DNA from: Luminiphilus sp.
GTDB lineage: Bacteria; Pseudomonadota; Gammaproteobacteria; Pseudomonadales; Halieaceae
Reading direction: 5' to 3'
DNA length: 33,546 nt
Assembly: GCA_029253705.1 (NCBI GenBank)
Contig: JAQWYY010000094.1
Span: 1 to 33,546 of the forward strand
Translations under genes and position numbers: made by a program
In this document: piece by piece, positions 17,959-27,355 of the stretch
Layout: the number at the start of each line of letters is the position of its first letter
How positions within the stretch are numbered: the first letter of the stretch is position 1
The notes under the pieces: model-generated
What the model was told of the DNA's origin: nothing
Database searches by the model: none
What the model saw: the letters and a program-made list of their open reading frames with translations, nothing else

Positions 17959-18981
17959 CTAAAGATGCTCTTTCACGAGCAGCTCTGCTATTTGGACACT
18001 ATTTAGAGCTGCCCCTTTTCGCAAATTGTCAGCAACGACCCAAAGATTCAGACCTTTTGGATGCGATACGTCTTCTCGGATTCTGCCAACGAAAACCGCG
18101 TCGCTGCCAGCACCGTCAGTTACCGCTGTCGGATATGCGCCATCCTCACGCCCATCCATTAAGGTGACGCCCGGTGCTACTGCCAATAACTTACGAGCCG
18201 CATCGGCCGTCAACTTAGAGTCGGTTTCAATGTGAACGGCTTCAGAGTGCCCAAAAAACACTGGCACCCGAACGCAAGTAGGGTTAACGGCTATCTCGGA
18301 ATCCTCGAGAATCTTCTGCGTTTCCCAAATCATTTTCATTTCTTCCCGGGTATAGCCATTTTCTTCAAACGTATCGATATGGGGCAGCGCATTAAAGGCA
18401 ATTTGTCGAGGGTAGACCTTAAGTTCAGTAGGTTGACCATTTAACAAGCGAGCAGTTTGCCCTGCCAACTCTTCAATAGCCGCCTTCCCGGTGCCACTGA
18501 CCGCCTGATAGGTCGCCACGTTGATTCTAGAAATACCCACAGCGTCGTAAATAGGCTTTAGTGCAACCAACATTTGAATCGTAGAACAATTCGGGTTAGC
18601 AATAATGCCGGTCGCTTTATACGCCGCAATGGCTGCTGGATTGACTTCAGGCACAACGAGGGGAATGTCTTGTTCTCGACGAAAGTGAGACGTATTGTCG
18701 ATCACAACGCATCCACAAGCCGCAGCCCGGGGTGCATGTTCCTTGGAGACACTGCCCCCTGCGGAAAACAATGCTATCGCAGTCTTGGAAAAATCAAACT
18801 CAGCCAGATCCGATACCGTAATTGATTTCCCTCTAAAACGAAGTGTCTTTCCTACCGAGCGCGCCGATGCCAAGAGATATAACTTGCCTACGGGAAACTC
18901 TCTCTGTTCGAGAATTTCGATCATCGCTTCACCGACAGCCCCGGTCGCACCGACAACGGCAATATCAATCACTTTACTCAT
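17959..18981 (-). CDS. asd: Aspartate-semialdehyde dehydrogenase
   Basis: This 340-residue NADP enzyme reduces aspartyl phosphate to the semialdehyde that feeds lysine, threonine, methionine and diaminopimelate synthesis. The nucleotide loop is [12 protein letters not shown] (9-20), the catalytic Cys132 is in [10 protein letters not shown], and the His region is [14 protein letters not shown]. The C-terminal [19 protein letters not shown] is typical of the second Pseudomonas-type Asd. Its ATG overlaps the leuB stop (ATGA). The leuB-asd-fimV arrangement is conserved in pseudomonads. Confidence 0.97.
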   Translation of the reverse strand: MSKVIDIAVVGATGAVGEAMIEILEQREFPVGKLYLLASARSVGKTLRFRGKSITVSDLAEFDFSKTAIALFSAGGSVSKEHAPRAAACGCVVIDNTSHFRREQDIPLVVPEVNPAAIAAYKATGIIANPNCSTIQMLVALKPIYDAVGISRINVATYQAVSGTGKAAIEELAGQTARLLNGQPTELKVYPRQIAFNALPHIDTFEENGYTREEMKMIWETQKILEDSEIAVNPTCVRVPVFFGHSEAVHIETDSKLTADAARKLLAVAPGVTLMDGREDGAYPTAVTDGAGSDAVFVGRIREDVSHPKGLNLWVVADNLRKGAALNSVQIAELLVKEHL

Positions 18982-20075
18982 CGTTCATTTCCTTCACGGC
19001 CTTCCAGCGCACCGAGCACTGCAGAGCCCATCGCTTCAGTACCCATGACAATATCACCCCCTGCTGCTATGTCAGCGGTCCTACACCCCTGATCAAGCAC
19101 TGCCGATACAGCAGCTTCCACGGCAGCCGCGGCATCGCCAGCATTTAGGGAATAGCGCAATAACATGGCCACTGAGAGTATTGTAGCCAGTGGGTTAGCA
19201 AGATCCTGCCCGGCAATATCCGGCGCCGAACCGTGTACAGGTTCGTAAAGGCCGGCTGAAGCCGCATTAAGAGACGCCGAAGGTAGCATGCCAATGGAGC
19301 CCGTAAGCATGGCCGCAGTGTCTGACAGAATGTCGCCGAAAATATTCCCTGTAACTAACACGTCAAACTGCTTGGGCTGGCGCACTAGCTGCATCGCAGC
19401 GTTGTCAACGTACAAATGCTCTAACTCGACATCTGTGAAGCCTTCAGCGATACCCGTGACAACCTCCCGCCAAAGCTGGGTCACTTCGAGAACATTGGCT
19501 TTATCCACTGAAGTTAGCCGCCCCCCGCGCTTCGCAGCCAGTTCAAACGCCAACTTCGCTATGCGCTTGATTTCGCTCTCTCGGTAAATGTAGGTGTTAT
19601 ACCCCTCTCGCTCACCGTCATCTCGGGTACGGATACCGCGAGGTTCACCAAAGTAAATACCTCCGGTCAACTCTCTGACAATCAAAATGTCGAGCCCCGC
19701 CACTAACTCGGGCTTCAAACTTGAAGCGTCAGCCAGCTGTGGAAACAATATTGCAGGGCGCAAATTAGCGAATAAGTCTAGGTCTGCCCGAATAGCCAAC
19801 AAACCCCGTTCTGGCCTCTGCCCAGCAGGCAAATTATCCCACTTAGGCCCTCCAACAGCACCCAGCAAAAGCGCGGAAGCAGATTGAGCTTTGCGTCGGG
19901 TGCTATCGGGATAAGCCTGCCCCTCTCGATCAATGGCGATACCGCCCAAGTTAGCTTCATCGATTTCGAGAGTGAGACTATACAAATCCGCCACGCGCTC
20001 TAACACTCGGCGCGCCTGAGCAACCACCTCAGGCCCAATGCCGTCACCGGGCAGCAATAATATGGAATGGCTCAT
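18978..20075 (-). CDS. leuB: 3-isopropylmalate dehydrogenase
   Basis: This 365-residue NAD enzyme oxidatively decarboxylates 3-isopropylmalate in leucine synthesis. Family marks are [15 protein letters not shown] at the start, [27 protein letters not shown], the [15 protein letters not shown] segment with its catalytic Lys, and [16 protein letters not shown], which carries the NAD-site residues. Its start codon shares one base with the leuD stop (TGATG), so translation is coupled. The length is standard. Confidence 0.97.
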   Translation of the reverse strand: MSHSILLLPGDGIGPEVVAQARRVLERVADLYSLTLEIDEANLGGIAIDREGQAYPDSTRRKAQSASALLLGAVGGPKWDNLPAGQRPERGLLAIRADLDLFANLRPAILFPQLADASSLKPELVAGLDILIVRELTGGIYFGEPRGIRTRDDGEREGYNTYIYRESEIKRIAKLAFELAAKRGGRLTSVDKANVLEVTQLWREVVTGIAEGFTDVELEHLYVDNAAMQLVRQPKQFDVLVTGNIFGDILSDTAAMLTGSIGMLPSASLNAASAGLYEPVHGSAPDIAGQDLANPLATILSVAMLLRYSLNAGDAAAAVEAAVSAVLDQGCRTADIAAGGDIVMGTEAMGSAVLGALEGREGNER

Positions 20076-20725
20076 CAGACCTCCAGGGTCTCAAATACCC
20101 AGGGAAAGCGCGCTTGATGCTGGTGCTCAAAGTCGCGAATCACTGCTTCATTTTGCAGCGTGACCCCAATCTCATCCAGGCCCTTAAGGAGGCAATTCCG
20201 ACCAAAATCGTCAGTTTCGAAAGGAAGCGCCTCGCCACTCGGCATCTCGATAACCTGTCGCTCTAGGTCGACAACTAGGCTGAAGCCTTCCGAGTCATAC
20301 ATTAGAGCAAATAGCTGGTCGACTCGTTCGGTATCTAGAGCTATCGGTAGCAGGCCATTTTTAAAACAGTTAGAGCGAAAGATATCGGCGAAACTAGGAG
20401 CAATAACCGCACGAAAACCAGCGCCATCAAGTGCCCAGGGCGCGTGTTCACGACTCGAGCCACAGCCAAAGTTCTCTCTCGCGAGCAGAATACTTGCCCC
20501 CTGATAACGGGGAAAATTTAACGGGAACTCTGTATTCAAAGGACGCTCGCTGCAATCTGCATCAGGCTGCCCCTCATCGAGGTAGCGCAACTCGTCAAAA
20601 AGATTGGGGCCAAACCCCGTCCGACGAATCGATTTGAGAAATTGCTTGGGAATTATGAGGTCCGTGTCAACGTTGGCACGATCCATTGGCGCCACTAACC
20701 CTTCAAGCCGCTGGAACGCTTTCAT
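20075..20725 (-). CDS. leuD: 3-isopropylmalate dehydratase small subunit
   Basis: This 216-residue swivel domain partners with LeuC to isomerise 2- to 3-isopropylmalate. The substrate loop is [15 protein letters not shown] (about 85-99). The front [20 protein letters not shown] and [12 protein letters not shown] are typical of the proteobacterial bacterial-type LeuD. ATG overlaps the leuC stop (ATGA), and the stop overlaps leuB, so leuCDB form one tightly coupled unit. Confidence 0.97.
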   Translation of the reverse strand: MKAFQRLEGLVAPMDRANVDTDLIIPKQFLKSIRRTGFGPNLFDELRYLDEGQPDADCSERPLNTEFPLNFPRYQGASILLARENFGCGSSREHAPWALDGAGFRAVIAPSFADIFRSNCFKNGLLPIALDTERVDQLFALMYDSEGFSLVVDLERQVIEMPSGEALPFETDDFGRNCLLKGLDEIGVTLQNEAVIRDFEHQHQARFPWVFETLEV

Positions 20726-22152
20726 AAACTATCCTCCATAACATCACGGACGTCTGTGAAATGTCCCGCTACGGCAGCAGCTGCCGCCATAGCCGGGCTC
20801 ACAAGGTGTGTGCGCCCACCAAATCCCTGGCGCCCCTCAAAGTTACGATTTGATGTGCTGGCGCATCGTTGTCCAGGTTCCAGCTTGTCGGCGTTCATCG
20901 CCAGGCACATCGAACAACCCGGTTCACGCCATTCCATTCCCGCATCTTTAAAAACCTGATCCAGCCCCTCTGCTTCGGCCTGTTGCTTAACTAAACCTGA
21001 GCCCGGCACGACCAAGGCCTGCGTAATATTGGCCGCGATCTTTTTGCCTTTGAGCACGGCAGCCGCCGCACGCATGTCTTCAATTCGGGAATTAGTACAG
21101 GATCCAATAAAAATAACATCTGGCTTAATGTCGGTAATCGATATTCCAGGCTCGAGACCCATGTAAGACAACGCTCGCTCAAGCCCTTGCCGGGCGGTCT
21201 CTGTCGTCATGTCTTCGAGCCTAGGTACCCTTCCCGTTACTCCAGTGACCATTTCGGGGGACGTTCCCCAAGTAACCTGAGGCTGAATCAGTGCCGCGTC
21301 GAGAACGAACTCCCGATCGAACCCTGCGTCGGCATCGCTATGTAAAGTACGCCAATAAGTTTCGGCCTGATCCCACTGGGCACCTTTTGGTGCATAAGGC
21401 GTTGCCGCCACGTAGTCAAGAGTACAGTCATCAACGGCGACTAGACCCGCGCGGGCACCAGCCTCGATGGCCATGTTGCACAGTGTCATTCGCCCTTCCA
21501 TCGTCAACCCGCGAATTGCCGAGCCAGCAAACTCTATGGCAGAACCGGTTCCACCGGCGGTACCGATCTCACTGATAATAGCCAGCGCGATGTCTTTACC
21601 GGTCACTCCGGCAGACAGTTCGCCCTCTACCCGTACGCGGAAATTCTTCATTTTTCGCTGTATCAGACACCCCGTGGCAAGCACATGCTCCACCTCAGAC
21701 GTACCAATGCCATGTGCCAAAGCAGCCATCGCACCGTGAGTAGAAGTGTGCGAGTCACCGCAAACAATTGTCATGCCTGGCAAAGTAGCGCCCTGCTCGG
21801 GCCCCATGACGTGAACGATACCCTGGCGCACATCGTTCAGCGGAATCTCCGGTATTTGATATTCCGCACAATTGTCATCGAGCGTCTGTAGCTGAATACG
21901 CGACACTTGATCTTTGACCCCTGCTAAACCCTGAGCCCGCTCACTAGCCTTGGTCGACACGTTGTGGTCAGGCACAGCAATGTTGGCACTAATACGCCAA
22001 GGTTGGCGCCCCGCAAGGCGCAGCCCCTCAAACGCTTGTGGTGAAGTGACCTCATGCAGCAATTGGCGGTCTATGTAGATCAAGGCTGTGCCATCATCAC
22101 GAGCCTCTACCAAATGACTTTCCCACAATTTGTCATATAAGGTTTTACCCAT
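20722..22152 (-). CDS. leuC: 3-isopropylmalate dehydratase large subunit
   Basis: This 476-residue aconitase-family subunit binds a [4Fe-4S] cluster through Cys352 (IGSCTNSR), Cys413 and Cys416 ([10 protein letters not shown]). It opens with [12 protein letters not shown] and has [12 protein letters not shown] for substrate binding. The length is typical. GGAG lies 8 bases before the ATG. It is the first gene of the 20-kb minus-strand array, behind an extended -10 promoter about 165 bases upstream. Regulation by leucine is likely, but I see no leader peptide with a leucine run. Confidence 0.97.
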   Translation of the reverse strand: MGKTLYDKLWESHLVEARDDGTALIYIDRQLLHEVTSPQAFEGLRLAGRQPWRISANIAVPDHNVSTKASERAQGLAGVKDQVSRIQLQTLDDNCAEYQIPEIPLNDVRQGIVHVMGPEQGATLPGMTIVCGDSHTSTHGAMAALAHGIGTSEVEHVLATGCLIQRKMKNFRVRVEGELSAGVTGKDIALAIISEIGTAGGTGSAIEFAGSAIRGLTMEGRMTLCNMAIEAGARAGLVAVDDCTLDYVAATPYAPKGAQWDQAETYWRTLHSDADAGFDREFVLDAALIQPQVTWGTSPEMVTGVTGRVPRLEDMTTETARQGLERALSYMGLEPGISITDIKPDVIFIGSCTNSRIEDMRAAAAVLKGKKIAANITQALVVPGSGLVKQQAEAEGLDQVFKDAGMEWREPGCSMCLAMNADKLEPGQRCASTSNRNFEGRQGFGGRTHLVSPAMAAAAAVAGHFTDVRDVMEDSL

Positions 22153-22317
22153 AAGTCATCTCCGGGTGCAACAAGTTTTGTAACGCGCCTTCGCCTTGTG
22201 AAAGCATGATTTTTAGGGGTGTGCCAAAGTCAGCTAGGGCTGGCGGCCCTGACTCAATGTCATGACAGTACAGGACTGAGACCACACGCAAGGTTGGCTG
22301 AAAAAAATGGCGGGGAG

Positions 22318-22326
22318 AGTATAACA
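22318..22326 (-). promoter_or_regulatory. Extended -10 promoter of the leuC array
   Basis: The minus strand reads TGTTATACT, a TGn extended -10 with TATACT (5 of 6 consensus). The expected -35 position (22341-22346, CCCTAA) is poor, as is common for extended -10 promoters. The start point would be near 22311, giving a leader of about 160 bases. This is the only good promoter between rlmL and leuC. Confidence 0.5.
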
Positions 22327-22463
22327 CCACGAGACTGAGGTTAGGGCTTAAAAGTACCTCGCTTGACCCGAATATTCTCACTAACCACAGCTAGTTTGGC
22401 CCATCAACAACATTGGGCTGCAACACCGGCGAAGTGGCTGCTTGTATTGCTTACTCCAGACTT

Positions 22464-22495
22464 AAAAACCTCGGCCCAAGCGACCTTAGCCAAGG
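22464..22495 (-). terminator. Likely Rho-independent terminator of rlmL
   Basis: On the minus strand CCTTGGC pairs with GCCGAGG through 7 pairs including one G-T pair. A loop of about 13 bases separates the arms and TTTTT follows directly. It lies 37 bases past the rlmL stop and before the leuC promoter, where a terminator is expected. Confidence 0.5.
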
Positions 22496-22531
22496 ACTCT
22501 TGTACAGGCTTTGACCTCACCTCAGCATTCC

Positions 22532-24739
22532 TTAGCGTCGCAAAACCGTTTCCTTGGGGCGATGCTGAAAGCACCAACAGCGATGAATATCACGACGCCG
22601 GATGAAATCCTCAGGGATCGTTTTAGCGGTGATATCTTCCACCGAGTAGCGTTGCTGTAATTCCTGTGCAAGTTCGAAACGACGGTGGTTATTCGAAAAA
22701 TACAGCGTACCGTCTGGACTGAGCACTGACATTGCCGCAGTCACTAAAGCCACTTGATCCCGCACAATATCTAAGGTGCCCTCAGTCGATTTTGAATTTG
22801 AGAAAGATGGCGGATCAAGAAGCACTAAATCAAATTTTCGATCGCAACTTTCTAGCCAGGTCATGCAGTCGGCTCGCATGACACGGTGCTGGCGCTCGGA
22901 GAGACCATTTAACGCCAAGTTATCCTCAAACCATTTTAGGTAAGTATTCGATAGATCGACACTTGTAGACGTCGCAGCCCCACCAAGGGCTGCGTGAACA
23001 GTTGCCGCGCCGGTGTAGCAAAAAAGATTCAAAAAATGTTTTCCTGCCGCTTGATCCGCCAGCATCAGGCGCAGAGGCCTGTGATCAAGAAATAAACCTG
23101 TATCGAGATAATCGTTTAAGTTGACCAACAATCGGGCCTGACCTTCACGAACAGTGAGTCGCTCGCCTTTGTGATCCATTTTGCTGTACTGATCTGCACC
23201 ACGCTGGCGTTGGCGACGCTTGGCTGCAATCGGCTGGTCCGCGGGCCACTCAAGAACCGATCGCACTGCGGCTAGCACTTCTTGAAACCGGCTTTCAGCA
23301 GCATTTTCATCGACGGTTTTAGGTGGCGCATACTCAGCTACGTGAGGAACACCTTCGTATACGTCGATTGCTACCGCGTACTCAGGCATATCCGCGTCGT
23401 ACAACCGATAGCAAGATGTTTGACTCGATTTAAGCCACGACTTGAGACGGCGCCTATTCTTGACCAACCGGTTTGCCAGCATGGTTGCCCCATTGCTTAA
23501 GGGTTCGGGTGCCGCTTTGATCGGATCGGATCCTGCATTGTGCGGGTTTTCATCGGCCGAGCCGGGCGCAAGTCGATTGGTAGAGCTGAGATCAAAAAGC
23601 AAAAGTTGAATATCTACGGCGCCATTATTGAACGCATATTGCTTATGGCTGCGAAGACCAACGGCTCTGCCCAACTCATTATGAGCGGTTAAAATTCCCG
23701 CATTCCACCCTTGAAACTCTCGGTGTATTACCTGGCCTAATTCACGATATAGCAAGCGCATCGTAGACAACTGCCCCAACCGCTCGCCCCAAGGTGGGTT
23801 ACAAACAATTAAGCCCTTGGGCATCGCGCGATGACTTGGTTTAGTTAGGGTATTGAGCGCCTTCGGCCGCACTCTAATTAAGGCGTCTAAGCCCAGCGCG
23901 GCTATGCTCACCTCAGCACGCTTTATCGCGCGAATATCGCCATCATAACCCCGCAACTCGACCCCTTCAGGCGCTGACCTAATGCGGCTTCTACCGTCAG
24001 CCTCAATGGTCCGCCACTGGTCAGGGCTATGGCCCAGCCATCCGTGAAAACCCCAGCGCTCACGGTCGAGACCCGGGGCTCTTGCCATGGCCATCATGGC
24101 CGCTTCAATTAAAAACGTTCCCGAGCCGCACATAGGATCGATCAGAGGCTGACCCGCGTCTAAACACCCCTGCCAGCCACTTCGAATGAGTACAGCCGCC
24201 GCAAGGTTTTCCTTCAATGGCGCTTTACCGGGATCCGTGCGGTACCCACGTTGGTGCAGACTGTTGCCGGAGAGGTCAATACCGACACTGACACGACCTC
24301 GATGCAGTCGCACGTGAATACGCAAGTCTGGAGAACGGGTGTCGACATTAGGACGACTCAATCCGCGACTCCGAAAAACGTCAACAATTGCGTCCTTACA
24401 TCGCTGGGCACCAAACTGTGTATTTCGTATATCTTCTGAGCGTCCTGAGAAATCGATAGCTAGGGTGCTGCTGGGAGCCAGATGGTCACACCAAGGTAAA
24501 TTAGCTATGCCGTCGTATAAGTCATCAGCGCTGCTGGCAGCAAACTCACTGAGCTGCAGAATAATTCGGTTAGCCAACCGGCTATGCAGGCAGGCCCGGT
24601 ATCCAACGCCCAACCCACCACTAAAGGTCACTCCCGCGACGCTCTCCCGAACATCAAAGGCCCCCAAATCGGCCATCTCAGGAACGAGGAGACTCCCCAG
24701 CCCCTTGGGGCTTGTTGCTAGAAAACGATACTGAGTCAT
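22532..24739 (-). CDS. rlmL: 23S rRNA m2G2445 / m7G2069 bifunctional methyltransferase RlmKL
   Basis: This 735-residue two-domain enzyme modifies G2445 (RlmL half) and G2069 (RlmK half) of 23S rRNA. The order is a THUMP domain (about 40-155), the first methyltransferase with SAM loop DPMCGSGT (201-208) and catalytic NPPWGER (314-320), then the second methyltransferase with FLNLFCYTGAAT (569-580) and LLDPPSFSN (640-648). The fused gammaproteobacterial form is about 700 residues; a Ser/Pro/Asn-rich spacer near 385-420 explains the extra length. Its ATG overlaps the stop of the upstream lipoprotein gene (ATGA), so the two are coupled. Confidence 0.96.
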   Translation of the reverse strand: MTQYRFLATSPKGLGSLLVPEMADLGAFDVRESVAGVTFSGGLGVGYRACLHSRLANRIILQLSEFAASSADDLYDGIANLPWCDHLAPSSTLAIDFSGRSEDIRNTQFGAQRCKDAIVDVFRSRGLSRPNVDTRSPDLRIHVRLHRGRVSVGIDLSGNSLHQRGYRTDPGKAPLKENLAAAVLIRSGWQGCLDAGQPLIDPMCGSGTFLIEAAMMAMARAPGLDRERWGFHGWLGHSPDQWRTIEADGRSRIRSAPEGVELRGYDGDIRAIKRAEVSIAALGLDALIRVRPKALNTLTKPSHRAMPKGLIVCNPPWGERLGQLSTMRLLYRELGQVIHREFQGWNAGILTAHNELGRAVGLRSHKQYAFNNGAVDIQLLLFDLSSTNRLAPGSADENPHNAGSDPIKAAPEPLSNGATMLANRLVKNRRRLKSWLKSSQTSCYRLYDADMPEYAVAIDVYEGVPHVAEYAPPKTVDENAAESRFQEVLAAVRSVLEWPADQPIAAKRRQRQRGADQYSKMDHKGERLTVREGQARLLVNLNDYLDTGLFLDHRPLRLMLADQAAGKHFLNLFCYTGAATVHAALGGAATSTSVDLSNTYLKWFEDNLALNGLSERQHRVMRADCMTWLESCDRKFDLVLLDPPSFSNSKSTEGTLDIVRDQVALVTAAMSVLSPDGTLYFSNNHRRFELAQELQQRYSVEDITAKTIPEDFIRRRDIHRCWCFQHRPKETVLRR

Positions 24740-25866
24740 AGGCTACCCCGCTCTATAGCGATGAGTTGCCCCAAAATACGTCGCCATTGCGCATACTGCT
24801 GATCTAAGGTACCTCCAAGGCGCACCACGCTTTCACCCATCTGTAGAACCGTCGGCGCGGTTTCGTTATCGAATCCAGTGGCAAGCTCAAATAAGTCCTG
24901 CTCCTGTATGCGCACAGAGCGGTAAGCAGAGTAGACTTGCTGCATCGCGGCAAAGCTGCCTTGCTTGGCCATCAATTCACGGCCTGAGGCTCTTTCAGTG
25001 TACTCCTCTAGGTAATCCGCTTGCTCCAAACTTGACCGGCGCCACAAGCGGTAGGTGGGCCCTAACTCGTTCCCCAGATCGACATATTGCTCATCAACAG
25101 TATCGATAAACAACGCCTCCTGATTCCGGATTCTCGCTATCCGAGCCATCATAGGATCAGAGTCCGCGGGCAATCGATTCGGCTTTAAGTAGCCATTTTC
25201 CTCTGTTAGATATGACGAAAAAGCATCAGGAGCAAGCTCCTGCGCATACCGTAAATCTGCAACGCTCATCAGCCTCGCCATATCATTAGGCGCAAAATTA
25301 TCAGCAGCGGCCCTCAGCTGATTAGCAATCGAGATGAACAGATTCCTGAACGGCTCTGTGGTGTTATCGAGGTAATCACTAGCCGAAGCCTGGCTATGAA
25401 AACGCGCATCGAGCCACACACGGTTGCTGGCATCTATGGCCCTAATGTCGACCACAAGGTCTCGGCCATCTGAATGTACGATGGCACCGGACAAAGTCAA
25501 CGCAGCAAAATGACTGGCCACGGGCAAAACCCTCACCGCGCCCCACTGCCCAGACTCCGTCAGGACATCGCGAAGGTATGCCGCTGCTAAACGCGTTTCT
25601 ACCGATCGTAGCTTGTCACGAGCATCTCGCGCATCAGGGTTACGCACACCTTCATCAAAGACAACAACACCAACCTCCAATGACAGCGGCTCAAGGTTGA
25701 TCTGCAGCGCAATATCGTCAATCGGCTGCGGCCAGTCAGAAGCACTGGCCACCTCTGGCGCTGCGTATGCCGGCAGCCCAGCAGTCGACTCCCTAGGGCC
25801 AGCACAGCCCAGCCCCAAGGGGCCTAACAGCAACAACAGTGTTACCCAGCGCAGCGCAATAGCCAT
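24736..25866 (-). CDS. Uncharacterised lipoprotein, 376 residues
   Basis: I do not recognise a named family. The N-terminus MAIALRWVTLLLLLGPLGLGCAG has a lipobox-like end with Cys21; Gly at -3 is unusual, and +2 is Ala, consistent with outer-membrane sorting. Residues about 55-190 alternate beta strands and helices, with VGVVVFDEG, TESGQWGAVRVLPVAS, SGAIVHSDGRDLVVDIRAID and PFRNLFISIANQLR. This pattern suggests a periplasmic domain of the kind seen in envelope-assembly lipoproteins. The C-terminal half is helical and charged. Translation is coupled at both ends: TAATG with the upstream lipoprotein gene and ATGA with rlmL. An envelope role is inference from the signal only. Confidence 0.8.
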   Translation of the reverse strand: MAIALRWVTLLLLLGPLGLGCAGPRESTAGLPAYAAPEVASASDWPQPIDDIALQINLEPLSLEVGVVVFDEGVRNPDARDARDKLRSVETRLAAAYLRDVLTESGQWGAVRVLPVASHFAALTLSGAIVHSDGRDLVVDIRAIDASNRVWLDARFHSQASASDYLDNTTEPFRNLFISIANQLRAAADNFAPNDMARLMSVADLRYAQELAPDAFSSYLTEENGYLKPNRLPADSDPMMARIARIRNQEALFIDTVDEQYVDLGNELGPTYRLWRRSSLEQADYLEEYTERASGRELMAKQGSFAAMQQVYSAYRSVRIQEQDLFELATGFDNETAPTVLQMGESVVRLGGTLDQQYAQWRRILGQLIAIERGSL

Positions 25867-26540
25867 TAGTTAGCCTTTTCCGTCGTGCAAACCGTCCCTT
25901 TACTAAGGGTTTGCGTGCAGCGATAGCCAGCCTTTGTGGGGTCAAAACGAGAGTAAACTCGATTGACAATAAAGGGCTCGCGAACGGCTGGTGAGTAAAC
26001 AGCTGTTTGAAGAACCAGCGAGTCTGCCAATGCCGAGCGCGTTAGACGATGGCGAATTGTTAAGCCATCGGGTAGCGTGATATCAAAGAACAACTGATGG
26101 CCATCCCACCCACAGCGCTCCATACCAAAAGGTGTTCGGGTTACCGTTGGCGGCGGCCGATCAGTGACGCAAATCAAAGCAAAACTGTTTTCACGTTTCA
26201 CCCTGACAGTGTTGTCCGTTTGAATAACCTCTAGTAACTCTGGCGCGGTGATGATCTCGGCCATCTCGGCGAGCGCCAATAGCTCTCGGCCCGACGACAT
26301 GGGCGCGCCTGAATAACTTTGACCTCGCTCGGCAGCGCGGGCTCGCCGCTCCGCCTCTTGCTGTAATTGCCTAATAATTGTGTTGAAGCGACGTTGTATA
26401 TTGTCGCTGCGCGCGTAGTCTACCTCCCAGTTCCCGGTCATATCGATCGGATCTGAGGGCGCGTATTGAGCGGGCTTTGGCCCATCGGCCTGACACCCGA
26501 TCAGAAGTATCGTCACAGCAAAAAGCAAGCGGATTTTCAT
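25866..26540 (-). CDS. Uncharacterised lipoprotein, 224 residues
   Basis: This is a lipoprotein with signal MKIRLLFAVTILLIGCQ: the lipobox is LIGC with Cys16, and Gln at +2 predicts outer-membrane sorting. The mature part starts with a Pro-rich stretch and then DMTGNWEVDYARSDNIQRRF. A basic helix (about 58-75) and a beta-rich C-terminal half follow, with NTVRVKRENSFALIC and LPDGLTIRHRLTRSALADSLVLQTAVYS. That half resembles lipocalin-like or META-like small periplasmic barrels in outline only. Four Cys after the lipid anchor (ALIC, MERCGW, YRCTQ, GTVCTT) could make disulphides. A -10 box lies 7 bases before the ATG and no ribosome site is visible. Confidence 0.8.
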   Translation of the reverse strand: MKIRLLFAVTILLIGCQADGPKPAQYAPSDPIDMTGNWEVDYARSDNIQRRFNTIIRQLQQEAERRARAAERGQSYSGAPMSSGRELLALAEMAEIITAPELLEVIQTDNTVRVKRENSFALICVTDRPPPTVTRTPFGMERCGWDGHQLFFDITLPDGLTIRHRLTRSALADSLVLQTAVYSPAVREPFIVNRVYSRFDPTKAGYRCTQTLSKGTVCTTEKAN

Positions 26541-26547
26541 GGCGGGC

Positions 26548-26553
26548 AGTGTA
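26548..26553 (-). promoter_or_regulatory. -10 box immediately upstream of the lipoprotein gene
   Basis: The minus strand reads GGTACACTGCCCGCC and then ATG, so TACACT ends 7 bases before the start codon. Transcription would begin at or next to the A of ATG, giving a leaderless message. There is no Shine-Dalgarno and no good -35. The same layout occurs at 29085. Confidence 0.4.
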
Positions 26554-26712
26554 CCCTACTCACAAGCCCAGAATTCGGCGACTGCATTAGACGTAATGAA
26601 ATCAATGTCACCACTCGTGCGTTCATTACAATAAGGATTATTTGGCAGCGGTATTTTCTGACTAAGCTCGACGGCATGCGCCTAAAAGCAAAGTTCGCCA
26701 TCGAAGCCGCGG

Positions 26713-26726
26713 GCTAAGCGCTTAGC
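26713..26726. repeat. 14-base perfect palindrome at the methyltransferase 3' end
   Basis: GCTAAGCGCTTAGC reads the same on both strands and lies just past the methyltransferase stop codon. There is no loop and no T-run, so it is not a standard terminator. It may be chance or a protein site. Confidence 0.35.
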
Positions 26727-26731
26727 GTCGC

Positions 26732-27355
26732 TTATGCCTCTGGACGTGCCGTACCCCAAACGTTGTAACCGGCCACTCGGGGCGTCCCCGGCAAATACAT
26801 TTGATCTACTTTATCCAGCTGAAAACCATTGCCATCGATAATTTCAATAATCTTACGATTGAGATTACAGCCTCCCAGCAGCCGCTTCCAAATCGGGTTT
26901 ATACGCGCCTGCCAACGCGCCACGCTGGCATCCGGTGCTTCACCATGTTCGCAAAATACGAGCTTGCCGGAAGGCCTGAGAACACGGCGTGCCTCCTTCA
27001 CCGCCGCAGCTGGATCTGGAATAGTGCATAGGGAAAAAGTCAGTAGCACGGTGTCGAAGCTGGCATCTTCAGCAGGAATTTCCTCCGCTGAACCCGCCTT
27101 AAACTCAACTTCAAAAGGCACGGCACGCACCCGCGGCTTCGCTAAACGCCAGGACTCGACACACGGGTCCAGGCCCACCACGCGCTCGACGCTTCGAGGA
27201 TCGTAATGAGGCAAATTGTGTCCCGCTCCTAGGCCAATTTCTAAAATACGCCCCTCAGCCTGAGGAACAACTTTTTGACGCTGCCGGACGATAGGCTTCG
27301 TGCCGCAGGCGCAGGTCACAAGTCGAGGTACCACGAACCGGCTATATAGCCCCAT
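26732..27355 (-). CDS. Class I SAM-dependent methyltransferase
   Basis: This protein of about 207 residues has a Rossmann methyltransferase fold of the Methyltransf_11/UbiE-like class. Motif I is RILEIGLGAGHNLPHYD (about 36-52) and the acidic end of strand 2 is VVGLDPC. Motif II lies in FDTVLLTFSLCTIPD, followed by VLRPSGKLVFCEHGE. The opening YSRFVVPRLVTCACG with two nearby Cys is common in a conserved but uncharacterised bacterial group related to the METTL7 type. The substrate is unknown. ATG at 27355 shares a base with the upstream stop (TGATG). A GTG at 27358 has GAGG at better spacing and is equally possible. Confidence 0.85.
   Translation of the reverse strand: MGLYSRFVVPRLVTCACGTKPIVRQRQKVVPQAEGRILEIGLGAGHNLPHYDPRSVERVVGLDPCVESWRLAKPRVRAVPFEVEFKAGSAEEIPAEDASFDTVLLTFSLCTIPDPAAAVKEARRVLRPSGKLVFCEHGEAPDASVARWQARINPIWKRLLGGCNLNRKIIEIIDGNGFQLDKVDQMYLPGTPRVAGYNVWGTARPEA

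Larger units (their letters stand above)
22153..22531. other. Intergenic region between leuC and rlmL
   Basis: These 379 bases hold no convincing gene. From the rlmL side they contain a likely terminator (22464-22495) and then the leuC promoter (22318-22326). A leader of about 150 bases follows, with an imperfect hairpin at 22229-22253 whose core is AGGGC-TGGCG-GCCCT. No poly-T follows that hairpin on the leuC strand, so it is not an obvious attenuator. A 78-codon frame crosses the promoter and is discounted. Confidence 0.6.

Noticed and set aside
22145-22381. 78-codon minus-strand frame upstream of leuC, considered as a leu leader peptide
   Set aside because: It starts upstream of the likely promoter, overlaps the leuC start and has no leucine run near a terminator.
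24339-24734. 131-codon plus-strand frame antisense to the start of rlmL
   Set aside because: The THUMP region of rlmL is clear on the other strand, and the antisense product has no recognisable fold.
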